Positions 1-12,686 of a DNA stretch of 64,000 nt are shown here, piece after piece. Numbering within the stretch: the stretch's first letter is position 1; every line of letters begins with the position of its first letter. The notes below the pieces were generated by a model. The model was not told the DNA's origin, made no database searches, and saw only the letters and a program-made list of their open reading frames with translations. Made by a program: the position numbers and the translations under genes. Source of the stretch: Thelephora terrestris (Eukaryota; Basidiomycota; Agaricomycetes; Thelephorales; Thelephoraceae); NCBI GenBank assembly GCA_015956445.1, contig WIUZ02000002.1:3348001-3412000 (forward strand), read 5' to 3'.

Positions 1-526
1 TGATGATTCTCCGCCCCTTTCCCATAGGAAAGATCAAGGCCCATCGGTCACAAGAGGCTCGGGACGAGTTCCGTCGCTTAGACGGACTCAACACCCAAAC
101 GATGGCCAAATGCGGAGATCACACAATGAGCTATGTCAGCCCATCGGCCGTTCACAGGCCACCCCACACTGGAGGTGTTTCACAAATCACAACTTTATTT
201 TCTGGGGTAAACCCTCCGGATGTTGGCAGTGCAAGCCGGCTCCTCGATCAGGTACGGGACGCTGGGGGAGACAGTGGTATGTTGCTTCTAGCCCATCTCC
301 CGATTGTCCACACATGTTCCACTAACACATGATCCGTGAAGAACCAAGACGTAACAAAAGGAAGGTCCCTCGTCCAGATTCCACCTATGAACGTGCATCC
401 AAGCGGATCAACAGTGCCTCAGGGAGTCTTGATATTTAAACACTCGCATTCGTCCAAATAACCGCTCCGTCTCTGCCACTCCCCATTGAGCCCACACCAT
501 CCCACATCTGTACCATCCCACCGTCC

Positions 527-1883
527 ATGTCTCCCCTCCCTTTTGAAGAGCGTGCCACCTCTGGCCGCTATGACGAACTTGCACTGACTTTTGATGAGAA
601 CACTGATTCCCTCGCTAGCGTCGACTATGGCACCCACTTCACCGCTGAGTCGGTTGCATGGCGTGACGGGGATGTAAAAAATTACCGAACGACTTTCATC
701 CCAATGGATCAGCCCTCTGAAGAAGGTACGAATGTGGAAGTAGTTGTAAACATCATTGGTGAGGTTGCCCGCGAGGGCTGCGAATTGGGCGCGCGAGGAA
801 ACGCGTGGTTGAAGCGTGGCCAGAAGATTGTCGACAGATCTTCCGTCAGGGATGTCCTAGTGCTAGCCTTACCGGCGATGGCAACGGAGCCCTTGGCGAT
901 CCTCTATGGGAATCAGATTTGTACCCTCAAGGACATCGAGGAAAAAACAGTGCTTCCCGTTCCCAAGGTGCGCATAATTTCATTCGCGCATCTCTCGTTA
1001 CTCATTTTAGCGCGCAGGCCGCCAAGCTCACCCGCTGTGTTCGGCCAACGGATTCTGAAGGCGACACGATTGTCATCATGTTTCCGCACAAGTACAAGGC
1101 AGGCATTCTGATGTTTTGTCATGCGGTGACGTTCTCATCTAGGATGTCAGACTCCGGATGGAGATTTCCGTGTCGCTCGTCCAAGGCTTAAGCGTTCGCT
1201 GACGGCTGCAAAGTCCAACACGAATATCATGACTCGTGAGCGCTCCAAGCCCTCGTTGTTGTTCAGTCCCATTCCGCTTACACGCCTGCTTCCAGGTCCC
1301 GAGCCCCAGCTTGGAAGTTTGTATGAGCCACGGCTCCAACCTGACTACGACCCAAGCATTTTTGACTTGAAGACGGACTTGCTCGCCCAGCAAGAGATAT
1401 ACGACATTGACAGCAAATTGGTTCCCCCGTGGGATGTTCGTTCCGCTCTCCGCCCTGGAACTCTTGTGGCCGTTGAGGCAACACTCATTGTGTATAATTT
1501 TTGTTACGAGAACCCCTCTACCGTATGCCTTTCAGTCACCGCCGCTGGCTATAGAACTGATGGATAGGCAGGTTTTTCAGGTTCAGAGCCGCCGTGTTCA
1601 AATTCTGGAACAATCTCCGTTGCCGGCTGAGCGCGTTGTCGTCGGCCGCATCCTCGCTACACCTCCACAGGCACATTCGCCCTCAAAGCTCTTCTCGCTC
1701 CTTTCTACGCCCCCTCGCCAGCCCACCAATGAGAGGCGTTCGGCAGGATCCCCCACCGAATCAAATCCCGCTTCTGCCTCTCCTGCCGCCATCCCTCATG
1801 GACCTGCTTCCGTCCCCACTGCAACCATCCCTAATGAATCCCCCCGCAAGACTTTGGGTAGACAGAAGAAGCGAGACAATTGA
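527..1883 (+). CDS. Uncharacterised multi-exon protein of an Agaricomycete type
   Basis: I recognise the style of this protein but not its function. The start at 527 opens a long acidic frame (MSPLPFEERA...). The frame then has to change more than once, as expected for short introns: one part lies around 800-1190 and another runs from about 1229. A good junction is visible near 1523-1573, where a GTATGC donor after YENPST joins an AG before VFQVQSRRVQ. The joined C-terminal half reads through LRPGTLVAVEATLIVY and ends in a Ser/Pro-rich, basic tail (LGRQKKRDN) at 1883. Proteins with an 'LPPW..LRPGTLV' segment are common in mushroom genomes and have no assigned role. The exon structure between 780 and 1250 is not settled, so it could be a degraded copy. 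Confidence 0.4.
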
Positions 1884-2028
1884 TAACCCACGTTGATCGG
1901 GTTCCCCTTTGCCTTCGTCTCTCGCCTATCGGTTTGATACTCCCCGCCACCGTTCTACTTGCTATGGAATTGATGTACGAATATTCATATGCTTACTTCT
2001 CTCTTATGCCTTTATCTCTTATGTACTG

Positions 2029-2273
2029 ATTTCGCCTCCCCCGCTCTGACTGCACCAGTGCATCTATGTTCCTCCGCTTACTGTCACTTGTAAAAAAATT
2101 TGGACCATGAGACTCTCGCTTCGCCTGCCCCACAATTTATTTGTGGATATTTTCGCCTCCCCCGCTCTAACTGTACCACTGCATGTATGTTCCTCCGCTC
2201 ACCATCACTTGTAACAATTTTTGGACCCCGATACCATTGCTTCGCCTGCCCCACAATTTACGTGCGGATATGC
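2029..2273. repeat. Tandem duplication, about 122 bp x 2
   Basis: Two adjacent units, 2029-2151 and 2152-2273, both begin with TTTCGCCTCCCCCGCTCT and run through TATGTTCCTCCGCT, CACTTGTAA and CTTCGCCTGCCCCACAATTTA. They differ at scattered positions, so the duplication is not very recent. It lies in the 3' flank of the preceding gene, and no protein explains it. Confidence 0.75.
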
Positions 2274-3187
2274 ATGTGCTTACTTGCTCCGTCGATATAT
2301 TGATCGCAACCCCCAAGAACGTCAAGTTTGTCTTGAATCTGAGACGGCCGTATATCCGGGTCACCGCGCGCTGGTTCCAAAAATACAAAAAGGAACGTGT
2401 TGTCACTGGCCCGCCCGCCGTGATTAGATCAAATGTTGGGGGCCCAGACGTCCATGTCTCATTGACTTATCATTTCGTATTGGCCCCTAATCTACATAAT
2501 ATAGGCTTGGCTCTTTCCAAAAACGTAACTAACGGGTTTGGATTAGACTGGTTCGGCACATCCGCAATAACAGGTGCCTAAGGATCTACCAAACCGGGCA
2601 TCGCGTCGTCATCTAGTATCTCATCTCCACTCATTGCGCGACTCCCAGTCTATCATACAACCAACTCAAATTACATCTAGGCAAACATGATTCGTATTGG
2701 AACGCACCATATCCGAGTTCGTTCGCCGATTTTTGAACCAATGGATATGAGCTGGGCCGCGACCTACACTTTCCACAATGATCATACAAAAGGAATCCAC
2801 ACTCGAAACCGTGGACTCTGCGGCTGCAGCTGGGGTAATGCCAACAAACGGAAGTGAGCGCTCTTGGTGCTGGAACGAATGGTAGTTAACGTACTCAGGT
2901 TAGATCCGCTATTTGCTCCGTTGCTCATGACGCTCACAGGAATAAGTTCTTTGGGGTTGGACTCTTCGTGTCAAGTATGCGACCATTTATATATGTTTAT
3001 TACTGAATCCTCTTCTCGTTTGTAAGGTGGTTTCAGTAGATCCGGCGCAGCGCATTCTTATCTAGCTGGGTTTGGGTTTGGCTCCCGTGTTCTTCTGGGG
3101 GGATATTCCCTCGTTTTCTATTTTCCACTAACCTATTTTTTCTACCTCCACAGAGTAACCTCCCCTGTCCACCTGAGGCTCTGTTCA

Positions 3188-4094
3188 ATGCGGTCACGCA
3201 TTTCGTCAGATGACGCGCCTCACGTCGAGACGTATGAGGCGAGACTGAGCTTCACTGCCTACTTCAAGCTCCCGCTTTTCCCCTGGTCAGGTCCCTACCC
3301 GTTGAGATGTCACCTGTCCACTATCTGTGTTCCCCGAGAGCATCAAACCTCACTGGTGAGTGTGGCGTGCTTACTGCAATCTGCGGGACACATTGACAAG
3401 GGTTTCCATGCAGCGCGAGTGAATGCTCTGCCTCACCACATTTGGTACGAAGCAGATGTTCATCGAATCGTAGCTGCTGAGCTACAAGCTCGAGACAAAG
3501 AGGATGTAGAAGCTCTGGTACTTCTTGGCAGATCGCTCCAGGTCCGTTTCTGTATTGAGCTCGAACAGGCGAAACATTGTGACATAGCAACAGGTCGACA
3601 AACGTCAATTTCCCCTTCATCCTCCCGGAAATTTGGCCACATCTGGATATGTTTCTTACTGGTTCTGGGATCTACGCCCCGCTTTGAGAGGAACGTCCAA
3701 GGTAGACAATACCGAACGATTCTGCGCCCACTTCTTGCTATCCCTCAACGGCGACAATCACATTCCCCTCTATACGGCCATGTTCCTCCGCGATATCAGC
3801 TCAAAAGTCCGCGAACGAACACAGTTGTCCGTCGAGCTCGACGATATCGCGTTTCGCATCGACTCCGGTCTAATCTGTGGCTACGTACAATTCCGAACTG
3901 GTTGTCTTCGTGACGTTTTGGACTGGGTCAAAGAGCATGCCTCCGTTTGGCTTATCGACTCATATGGCCCAGTTTATTTCGAAACAAACTCTTCCGTGAT
4001 TGGTCACCACACCATCAAGGCGTGGCAGGCGATCATACACGCCGCTGTTGAGTACGTTTTTCCGCATTTTTACGGTCCCAACTTCACTCAATGA
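3188..4094 (+). CDS. Uncharacterised two- or three-exon protein
   Basis: I do not recognise the family. A reading frame from about 3340 (VPREHQTSLVSVACLLQSAG) continues through HAARVNALPHHIWYEADVH to LLGRSLQ. A GTCCGT...ATAG intron at about 3542-3590 then restores a second frame (QQVDKRQFPLHPPGN). This continues without a stop through SGYVSYWFWDLRP and TQLSVELDDIAFRIDSG to the end at 4094, or splices again near 4050 at GTACGT. Composition and continuity across the junction look like real coding sequence: mixed charged and hydrophobic residues with no low complexity. The 5' end is uncertain; 3188 is simply the first ATG of the upstream frame. No transmembrane segment, zinc cluster or catalytic motif is evident. 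Confidence 0.4.
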
Positions 4095-4664
4095 CTTTTT
4101 TAAAGACAACTCACATACCCGGCTTGAGCCCGGCCATACGATCCCTTTTTGTTTTGTGCCGTTGTATTATCACAGATGTCCTACTTGAATACATGCAGAT
4201 ATATAGCCCTCGAGTGTGATCAATGTTCACCAACCGTGCGCTCGTGCTCATCAACGTCAGACTGAGAATGTGGATTGACCTCGATGTATATGACCCTCAT
4301 CCTTCTCTGCAAAGATGTTTCGGTTGATCTTCGACCAGGGTCGCCAAGGGAAGGATGGGTAAAAGATCGACCCAACCGAGGCGGTCGAAAGGCGCAGTTT
4401 TCGGAGGACGTAGCGCTTGGCCTGCGGTTATCTGCGCCCCGAACGAACGCGAACAACGTGACAGGCAGAGATCACTGGACGAGGATGGTGGTGACCTGGT
4501 ATTGATCTTCCCAAGATCATCTTGATCATGTCGGCTGTAAAAAGCCGTGTTCCGCGGCTGTCCCGCTTCCTGTTTAACAGAGAGGCTGGGTTTGGTAGTG
4601 AGCGCGAGAGCGGCGGAGGTATCCACGATACCGATGATCCAGAAGAGTTGAACTGCGGCGAGAA

Positions 4665-6221
4665 CTAGATCTTTTGGTCCGATGCGGCGGAGACGAAAGT
4701 CTGGGTGAAACTTTGAGCTCCCGCTGGCCTGAGGCTTGCGGCAGTCCAAACTCTGGAGGATACGGAAGAAAACGTTGACCAGGGTTCCTCGAGCCAGTCC
4801 ATGATCTGTTTAAGAACGTCAGATCCGCCGATAGATGCTTGGCCGTGGGTGTGTTCGGAGGTATACAACAGGCCCTCCTTAACACCGTGGGACATTGAGA
4901 TATCCGGCAACACGCTATCAGGCAATGAAGTTACATGTCCACCGGCAGAGACTAGCAAGAGATTCCACGTACGTCGGAGTTCACAATGAAATCTTGCCAC
5001 CGAGAACAAACATCGACTTTGATGGGACTTTCCCGTGCGGAATTTCTTCATACCAGAGCGACAGACCAATCGAAATGTCGGGGAAGGAAGTTTGCGATGC
5101 CTATTTCCGAACAAACGAAATAATACATGGGCATTTCAAAGCCCTGGAACGAAGTGAGCAGAATCCGGCCAATGTTGAATCCGTACTCACGGTTTTGCGG
5201 ATCTTGTAGAGAAAGTTGTAACAAATGTCGCCCTCCCGTAAACAAAACATCACTGGATCGATGAAGCACGATCGGGAAATTAAGCGGGGGAACGCCTTGA
5301 GCATCCAAGCATGCGTGAAAGAGCCACTAGGGGATAGTCAGCCGACCGAACACGATTGTCGAATGTGACCGACTAACTTTGAATGTCTGGGTACGGTCAC
5401 GCCTGTCCTCTGGTCTCCGGCCGTCACTTCACGACTTTCGTTATCCTCCGGGACAAAGCCGTACTCCCTCATGGTACCAAAGATACCTTCAGCCATAGAC
5501 CGTCTGCCGAGGGGCTGAACATACGTGGGGTGGAATATCCGGTGGCTAACGTGTGGGTGCAAGGGTATCAGCAATGGTCAGTCAGAGAACCTCTGCAGAA
5601 GCTTGATGATGAACACACTGTAGTGAATAATACCAAATCCGAGTCCATGGAGGAACCCGATCGATCGCGCCTTGGAGTCTGTGGGATCCCAGTTCTCAGG
5701 GATGCGCACCATGTACTCTATGTCCCCGGGTCGGCCAAACTCGACGCCCCAGTGGGGTTCCGAAAAATTCAACGGGCAAAACTGTGACAAACTGCGATGA
5801 AACCTTGATGGATGTTTATAAAGAGGTAGATCAATTGTATGAGCAACGCTTACCAAGTCCTCATGTGAGCGGAAATCCACAGCGCGGGAATGATCGAAGG
5901 CGAGATTCGTGATCAACTCTGTGGTAGTTCCTGGATGATTGAAATCCGGCGTCTCGGCGTCGTAAGGACCATCCTCTGGCAAACTGGCTAGGCCTGACTG
6001 CAAAACCCGGTGGAAGGCATCCTGTAATTCGATGACGCCAGGGGGTTGGATAGGGGAGGGGCCCGAAACAATTTTCGCGGTGATAGAAGCTAAAAAAACC
6101 TGGGTGTATGCGCCCTCATGTGTTATGATCAGGGCATCACATACATGAGGAGAGCGGGACCGACCTCAGCTAGGGCGAGCGCGAAGACAGCGTACTGCCT
6201 TGGGGTAAAGGCTCAGATGGG
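4665..6221 (-). pseudogene. Alpha/beta-hydrolase-fold protein, decayed
   Basis: Minus-strand exons give a recognisable fungal alpha/beta hydrolase with an N-terminal hydrophobic stretch (AVFALALAEVGPALLMY, near 6180-6130). The block YMVRIPENWDP...GFLHGLGFG holds the HG oxyanion turn. The nucleophile elbow HSNGS is rebuilt by splicing a GTTAGT...CTAG intron near 5320. A late block reads LLYTSEHTHGQASIGG, with the His expected of a catalytic triad. Three lesions are visible: an in-frame TGA (5578-5580) between FSD and PLLIPLHPHVSH where the family has Arg; a frameshift after HFDWSVAL near 5065; and a missing base after VLGGK near 4992. Unless these are sequencing errors, the gene is dead. Relatives of this family are membrane-anchored and functionally uncharacterised. 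Confidence 0.7.
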
Positions 6222-6665
6222 ACCTGTACGAAGAGATCAGACGACATAACGCCACGAGGCTGGTGTGACCGCGCAAGAAAATGACGGGGAAAGCCAAGAC
6301 GAGATGAAATGAGACGGTTAGCCGTGTGGTCGGTGGAACTGCGTCAGACCCATCTTGATTCTGGATTGCAGCCTATTATCTTCTGCGAAATGAGTAGTGG
6401 GGATTTTGGTGTAGAGAACGTGCGAGGGCGCCCTGGCAGTGCGTCAGAGTTGAGTGAAGAAGGGAAATGATCCGTCACGAACAAATGTTCCGCTTTACGG
6501 CGCACGCGGGAGGGAGGGGAGTTTCGAGGGTTCAACCGAGTGGAGCGACAGGGGGGTCGCTCAACGCTCAAGGTCGAACCCGTGGAGGTGGAGGAAGTAC
6601 TTTGGCGCTGCGCCGTTACGATTGAATTTGATTGTACGTGGGAGGTTGAGGAGAGTCGGCAAACC

Positions 6666-6696
6666 AAAACATCGACCCGTCGCGGGTCGATGTTTT
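6666..6696. repeat. Perfect 14-bp hairpin
   Basis: AAAACATCGACCCG is followed by a TCG loop and then its exact reverse complement. The stem is perfect over 14 bp, and the right arm ends in a T run (TTTTT). It sits about 450 bp upstream of the decayed hydrolase on the minus strand. It could be a regulatory palindrome, a small structured RNA or chance; nothing in the sequence decides. Confidence 0.8.
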
Positions 6697-7786
6697 TGCC
6701 GAGCGCGGCAGACGGCTCCCGCGCGCTGCCTAATTCATACGTTCGCGACCAAGGCCAGCGGGTCCCATTGAGTGTAAATTGGAAGATACATGAGACTAAA
6801 GACACGAGAGTTGAGAGTGGAACGCCATTCCCTGATTTCAGGTTGGGCTGGGCCGACCCTGGCCGACCACCGTGACGATTCGAGGTTGAAAAGTCCCGGG
6901 CTTTGCCGCTAGCCGGCCCTACCCCTTATTGAACGAGGTCCGCAGCGTTCTGGCCTTCGTCGTTTCCTTGATGCATAGGGTGAAGATATGCGGTCGGTCC
7001 TCCTTGATCAGACATGAGAGGATGAGTGCTGCTGAGCTCATCCATCCCAGCATCGTCTTCGAAGAGGTGTATATCGGGGGTGAGAAGGATAGATCGGATT
7101 AAGTCATTGCCGGCCACTACCAAGCCGAGAGTCGACGGGTGTGAGAACGAAGTGCCGCGATGGTCGTTGAAAATTAAAAATACAGAACCGGGTCCGGGTC
7201 AAGTGATCTGGGCGTCGTCGACTTGACACGATCATCTGGGAGAGGTGGTGAATCGCAACTCCGATTCAATATAGGAGAGGGGGGAGAAGTAGGATCAACC
7301 ATCGAGGGCTCTGGATTGGTGGGTCCCCCTCACGAGCACTCCTTAAATACGGAGATCGGTCCCTTTCCCACAGCCACACCCAGCCCCACTCTGGGAGAAT
7401 TGGCTCGGGAAGCGTAGCTTGGTACCCTCGCAGTCACCCGGCGAATGTGTGGCTGTATTGAACTCTGTGGGTGACGTTGATTTCTAGTTGACCCTGCACC
7501 CGCAGGACGCGAGAGAAACGGGAGCAATAGTGTGTGTGCCGCCTCGCTTGCCTGAGATGCGACTTGATCACCTGTTTGCATGCAGACGTGCCTCCGCCAC
7601 GGCCCTGGCGAGTCTGGTAACCAGTCCGGTATGTCTCCGTGCCTGGTGCTAAATTATAAATGGGCAGACACCCGTCAGTTCGGGAGACATGACGGTCGAG
7701 GACACCGAAGGTACAAGTAGAGATCATCCTGCAAATTATTAGACGGGGAAAATGCATGGATATCGCTCCCGCGCGCCGTGGCACCT

Positions 7787-7860
7787 GGCGCTAGGCTGGA
7801 ATCCAGCCTCGAACTCAGAGGCGAGGAGGACGCGATTTGGAAGGGGACGATACCTATGGG
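7787..7860. repeat. Dispersed short repeat, copy 1
   Basis: The stretch around CTAGGCTGGAATCCAGCC and GACGCGATTTGGAAGG matches, with few changes, a stretch at about 12215-12290. Both contain the self-complementary core GGCTGGAATCCAGCC or GGCTGGAACCCAGCC. A dispersed non-coding repeat is the simplest reading. Confidence 0.7.
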
Positions 7861-8593
7861 GACGGAAAGTCGACCGTGAAGATCGACCGCATGATCGACG
7901 ACTAAGAAACTCAGTGAGAAACGTTTTCCTCATGTGGCGTTTCATATCGGCCTTTCTGATGCAGGCGCACGGCTTGTCGACCCCCTTTCGAAAGGCGACG
8001 CCCAGAGTGAAGGCGAACCTTTGATCCCGACGGTACTAATTACCAGAGCCGCCGCGACGAGGTGTAGTAAGTACCTTCTCGTTACCAGTATTCCCATGCC
8101 TTCCCCCTGCTTGCGGCAGCTCAATCGTCTAGCCAGATCATCATCCGACTCTCTCAGTCAATTGGATGACGTGGACAGCGGCATAAAACGCGCGTCAAGA
8201 CCCTCAAGATGATGCTGATGCCGCCCGTCGAGTAACTGGATTAGGTGCGTCGCAAGCGGTCTTCCATATCCTTCGGAAAGCGGTCCCCCCTCCCATGGAG
8301 GCGAATTCAAGCTCGAGTTGACCGCTTCGATGACTACGGGACACGCCAAGACTGTTTGAACCCTGGCATGCTCGCCGTCTAGGAACACTCTGGCTACTGG
8401 TTCGTTTGACTCTAACGTTTGAAGGAGCAATAAATAAAAAATGGGAAGAAGGAAAAGTATCTGTAACTACAAACGTGAATACTAGCGGGTCGCGAGTGCA
8501 GAAATACACAGATGTTCGATGTTGTTTTCAACGAGAAAAGTGAGTAAAACCGATTAGCACAAGTTGAACATGTCGAAAACTCTTTACGGCCTG

Positions 8594-9919
8594 TCACAAT
8601 GGCACCTCTTCGATTACATTCTCGTCCTTAGCACTCAGCTCGCCGAGAGCTTCACCGTTCACCTCCGTCGCATTCGTGGGATCCTCGTCGGGGAAGGTCC
8701 CATCACCATCTGTCGACCCTTGGCTCCTGAAGCGCATCGACTCGAGAGACCCGGAGATTGAGTCACTCGTCACCGCCCTCCGCTCGGCGACTCGTATTAT
8801 TATCAAATATGGAGCGATGACCTGTGTGTAAACGCGATTAGAGAGCAATGTCCCAAGACAGGAGGACATCGGGGAAAGGTAAAGACAGGACAAACCTGAA
8901 CCGAGCGGAGGGCTGCGGAGAAGAGACCCACGACCGAGCTGTCGGTGGCCCAGTGTACGGTATTGGCCACAATAGCGACAGCGTAGAGGGCATAAGATTC
9001 GATAATCATTGTAGCGATCGTTTTGTAAACTCCGCTAAACACTTCCGAAGCCTTTAAAGCCCTTCTAAGCCCCCTCATATGCAGGATGACTCGTATGACG
9101 ATCATAGACGTGAGGGTGACATTGAGTCCAAGGCATATTGAATAGTATGAAGTGGAGAGGTTGACCCCTCCGGCGGAATGCCACTTCGTTCCCGAGTTTT
9201 GGTAGACGTGCGCGATACCCAACGCTGCATCAGTGGTATTGAGCAATGTGTCACCATCGGCTTGTGGAGGACTTAAGCACGTACCGACAGAGACGAGGTA
9301 CATCAGGCATGGGAAGGCCATGACCCAATGGTTCATGTAATAAATGACATAACAACGATGCAGCTGGAGGATCAACCTAGGTCAAACACCTAGGGGACCG
9401 AATTTGGGATAACGCCTACCAAAAGGCCATCAGCTAGCCACTGGTTGAAGGGGAACATGGCATTATAAACAACGGCGAGTGCTCCGGTATCAATGATGTT
9501 ATCATATCCAAAAGGTCCAGGAGGGTATTCATCGGTACCAGGAAATGCTCGGTTGTTGATGTACTCGAGGGACACCCAGTTAAAAAGTATTCCAAAGGGT
9601 ACTGTCAAAAACGAGAACATAGCCATGGTATGGATGACAAGTGACCACTTTATGACCTTCTTGATGGAATTGGTGGGACTAAACAACACGCCCATACACC
9701 AAAAAAACAAAGCGATGACAATCCCTGAAAGGTGGGTCAAATGGGCAGGGTGGACACGAGGACTGGCATATGGGCCAGCGTGCCATAGGATATTGCGTTA
9801 ATGAAGCATCCTGCAAAGAAGTCCTTCTCCGAAAGGTACACCGAAGATGGGATCTGTGGAGCGTTGGGATGGTCAGACCATGGTTGATCCGACCATGGTT
9901 GATTCGAAGAGTCAGACAT
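8594..9919 (-). CDS. Seven-transmembrane protein of an Agaricomycete-expanded family
   Basis: Exon 1 starts at 9919 (MSDSSNQPWSDQP) and carries the first helix. Exon 2 (about 9722-9417) gives IVIALFFWCMGVLF, then further helices, and ends in FNQWLADGLL. A GTAGGC...CCAG intron (about 55 nt) leads to LHRCYVIYYMNHW, a family signature of the type 'ADxLLLYRCYVIW'. Three to four more helices follow (MAFPCLMYLVSVG, YYSICLGLNVTLTSMIVI, IIESYALYAVAIVA). A last intron at about 8890-8820 leads to a cytosolic acidic tail ending EEVPL at 8594. Joining exons 1 and 2 in frame appears to need a GC-AG intron (donor GCACGC near 9785). Members are abundant in mushroom genomes with no known ligand or role. The gene appears intact. 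Confidence 0.7.
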
Positions 9920-12686
9920 GGGTCAGACGTGAAACACAACGAGGATATTTTAGTAAATGATAGGTGGAGCGAGCGATGGAAAAGGATCTTGGAATTCGAG
10001 AGGAGGAAGTGAAGGAGGTCGGCACGTTATAGACACTCGAGGATTCAATCAAAAAATCCAGATTCGTGATGCCACGGCGGACGAAAAACGGTGCTTACTT
10101 ATCTTCGATTCATGTGTAGCAACGTCTGCAGTGCTAGCAGTTTCGCCTTTACGTCACCTCACAACAATCAACATCAATACCGTGGACATGTCCGACTGAA
10201 TAGGGAAGAATGCATGTACCTGACGCTAACTCTCCTGATTTGCCTGTTTCCCTCCAGATGCAGCCCCAGTTCGTCGTTCGCCTCTGACAATTTGGCTTCG
10301 GAAGCCGACGAACCACTCGATAGATCTTTCAGATGCCCTGCATCACTCGAGTCGCGGGGCACACGGGGCCGGTAACACGTCGTCACGACCAACAGACATC
10401 AACGGCATTGAGGATGCAGGGGTATCACCCATCGTAGATCCCATCCACCGCTCGGCGAGATCAGGATTCAACGGGCGGAAATCTGATCGGATGTTAACTT
10501 TCAGCGTCTAGCTCCAGTCTGTTCCAGGTCCACATGGCAGACATCAACGAAGACATCGCAAACGAAGGCAATCTCCAGGGGCAGTCGAGTCTTCCACGCT
10601 GAAGATTCAAAACGGCATACGACTTGTGTTGTGTTGTTGACTGGGGAAGGATCATTGATATCCAGAGCCCACCGAAAGTAATTCAGTCAGTGGTGGACGA
10701 CCTGACGTGTTATGAATCCTTACGAGGTTTTGTTTCCATAAACAACGCTATAAACCCTCCGTCATCACCGTAAGAACCACCCTCGCCATGGCTGTGACTC
10801 GGTGGTTGAAGGAGAGGAAGTGCCACAGAAACAAGTTCAGGGAACCCCGCAACGGACTGAAGAATTCCGGATAACCCGTTAATTTCGACTGAGGGACAAT
10901 CGGTGTCATCATATGCGTATGTTTTCCTGTTTGCGTGGCCTGTGCTCGTAGAGTTACAAGAATGGAAAGTCTCAAGGCCCTGCTCTCACGCGCAAGGACG
11001 GCGAGAATCACATTACTCGCCTTACCCGAGCTTACCCATCTCGACGGCACCAAAACCAATGGTTTCGAAAGGCACATCACAAGCCTCGAGCAATCACGAC
11101 CCCAGAACCCGTTTCGGATACGACCGGGGAAAAGAATTTTTGCATCAACCACGCATCACTTTCGTGACTGCGCGGTTTCTGGAAAATTGGAAATGGCTTC
11201 CCTACGCAGGTAGTTATACGACAGCATCAAAAAATTCCAAAGTGGCACGTACGAGCGCAACGCAGGTGAAATGAAGCCATAAAACCTCGGAGGTGGAGTG
11301 ATTTGAAGGGGCGAAAATGGTGTGGTGTCCAAAAACAGAACCCGGAGGCCAAGGTGTTTTGAGCCGCGAGGGTTAGACGCGAAGCTTGGGAAGGAGCCTA
11401 CACTCGTCACTAGATAGTGAGCGGAGGATACTTTCAGTTCTGGCGATGGTACATGATGCACTTATGGCAGGAAGTGGACTCACCTTGATGTCCTCGTCTC
11501 CCATGGGCGTCTTGTCAGCCCTGCCTTTCTCGATGAGTGGTGATGAGCAACCTCAAAGTTGTTCACTGGAGGCCTGTTCCCTGTCGCCGTTACAAAATGC
11601 ATCAATTTCGGCTTGTACTGCCGTTTCCTCTCCTTTCGGGATCTAATTTAGAACGTACAGTCCTGCTCTCTTCGTGTCGGACTCACCCCAGTTTCTTCAG
11701 CGAAAGATAGTTTTCCCATGTACGATCGTCTTTATACATCCACTTCGCAGTGAAATTATAACGCACTAATCCCCTTGCGAGAGTTTTTCGGTTTACAGAG
11801 GCTCTGGCTCTCGGATGCTTCTCAGCACTCTAGGGACGAAAGGAGATCAAAGTCGGTTGGACAGAAAATAATGCCGGAGGTTGTGAGTAGCTACGGCAGT
11901 GAGTTTATTGTCGCAGAGAACAAAGCATAAAATTAATGCACCTTCGCGGTCTGGAATTGGCTTGAAATTCTCGTTTCATTCACCGCTCGAACCAAAGCAC
12001 CGGCCTATACTCTCTCCGTGTCCATTCGAGAGTTTCTGTTTGTCTCCCGAGGGCGGAACGCCTCAATGGGCTCTATCGTCTGCAGCTCTCAAATCTTGGC
12101 CATCAAAACGCGTCTCCTTTGTTGGAGCTCTGTTCTATCAGATGTGGGAGTGGTCGCGCAAGGCGCCAAGGTGCGGTGTAGTCGTCGTTGATCCAACGAA
12201 TTAACCTGTGTGCGACTAGGCTGGAACCCAGCCTCAAATTCAGAGGCGGGGAGGACGCGATTTGGAAGGAGACGATATGTACCTAGGGGGACGACGCCTC
12301 TGAATCCTGGCGCTATTATTTTCGGATCGGGTGGGAGGCCGCCTGGGGGCGGCTCATGACAAGAGTCAGGTGATCGCGGTGTGACGTGTGGCGGCCGCAG
12401 GCGGCCCAAGACCAGACTCCCTCCGATATCGCTATGTCGATCTCTGTCGTCGACAGCGAAAGGTACCCTGGCTGCGATTACTCTCTGTCTCAGCTCTTGC
12501 ATACCGCCAAGAAGAAACTACATGACTCTGTGTCTGGAGGAGGGTGCGCCTGAAGTTGCAGCTGTGTCGTGTTAAATCTCTAAAACACAAATACCGCAGG
12601 ATTGCTACCGCTGCGAGCCAGATCGAGGTGAATCAAACGAGAAAGTGACTGTTAGTCAATGCATGGCTCACACGTGTTGTTTTCAG
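9920..12686. other. Gene-poor stretch
   Basis: Open frames of up to about 130 codons occur on both strands, for example minus strand 10748-11152 and 11156-11461. None shows a family motif or splice-compatible neighbours. The second copy of the short dispersed repeat lies at about 12215-12290. A minus-strand donor-like GTGAGT near 11480 hints at a degraded exon, but I could not extend it. Confidence 0.4.

Larger units (their letters stand above)
6222..8593. other. Gene-poor stretch
   Basis: Apart from the hairpin at 6666-6696 and a dispersed repeat near 7787-7860, I see no frame with splice-compatible continuation or family resemblance here. Overlapping open frames exist on both strands but none looks coding. 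Confidence 0.5.
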
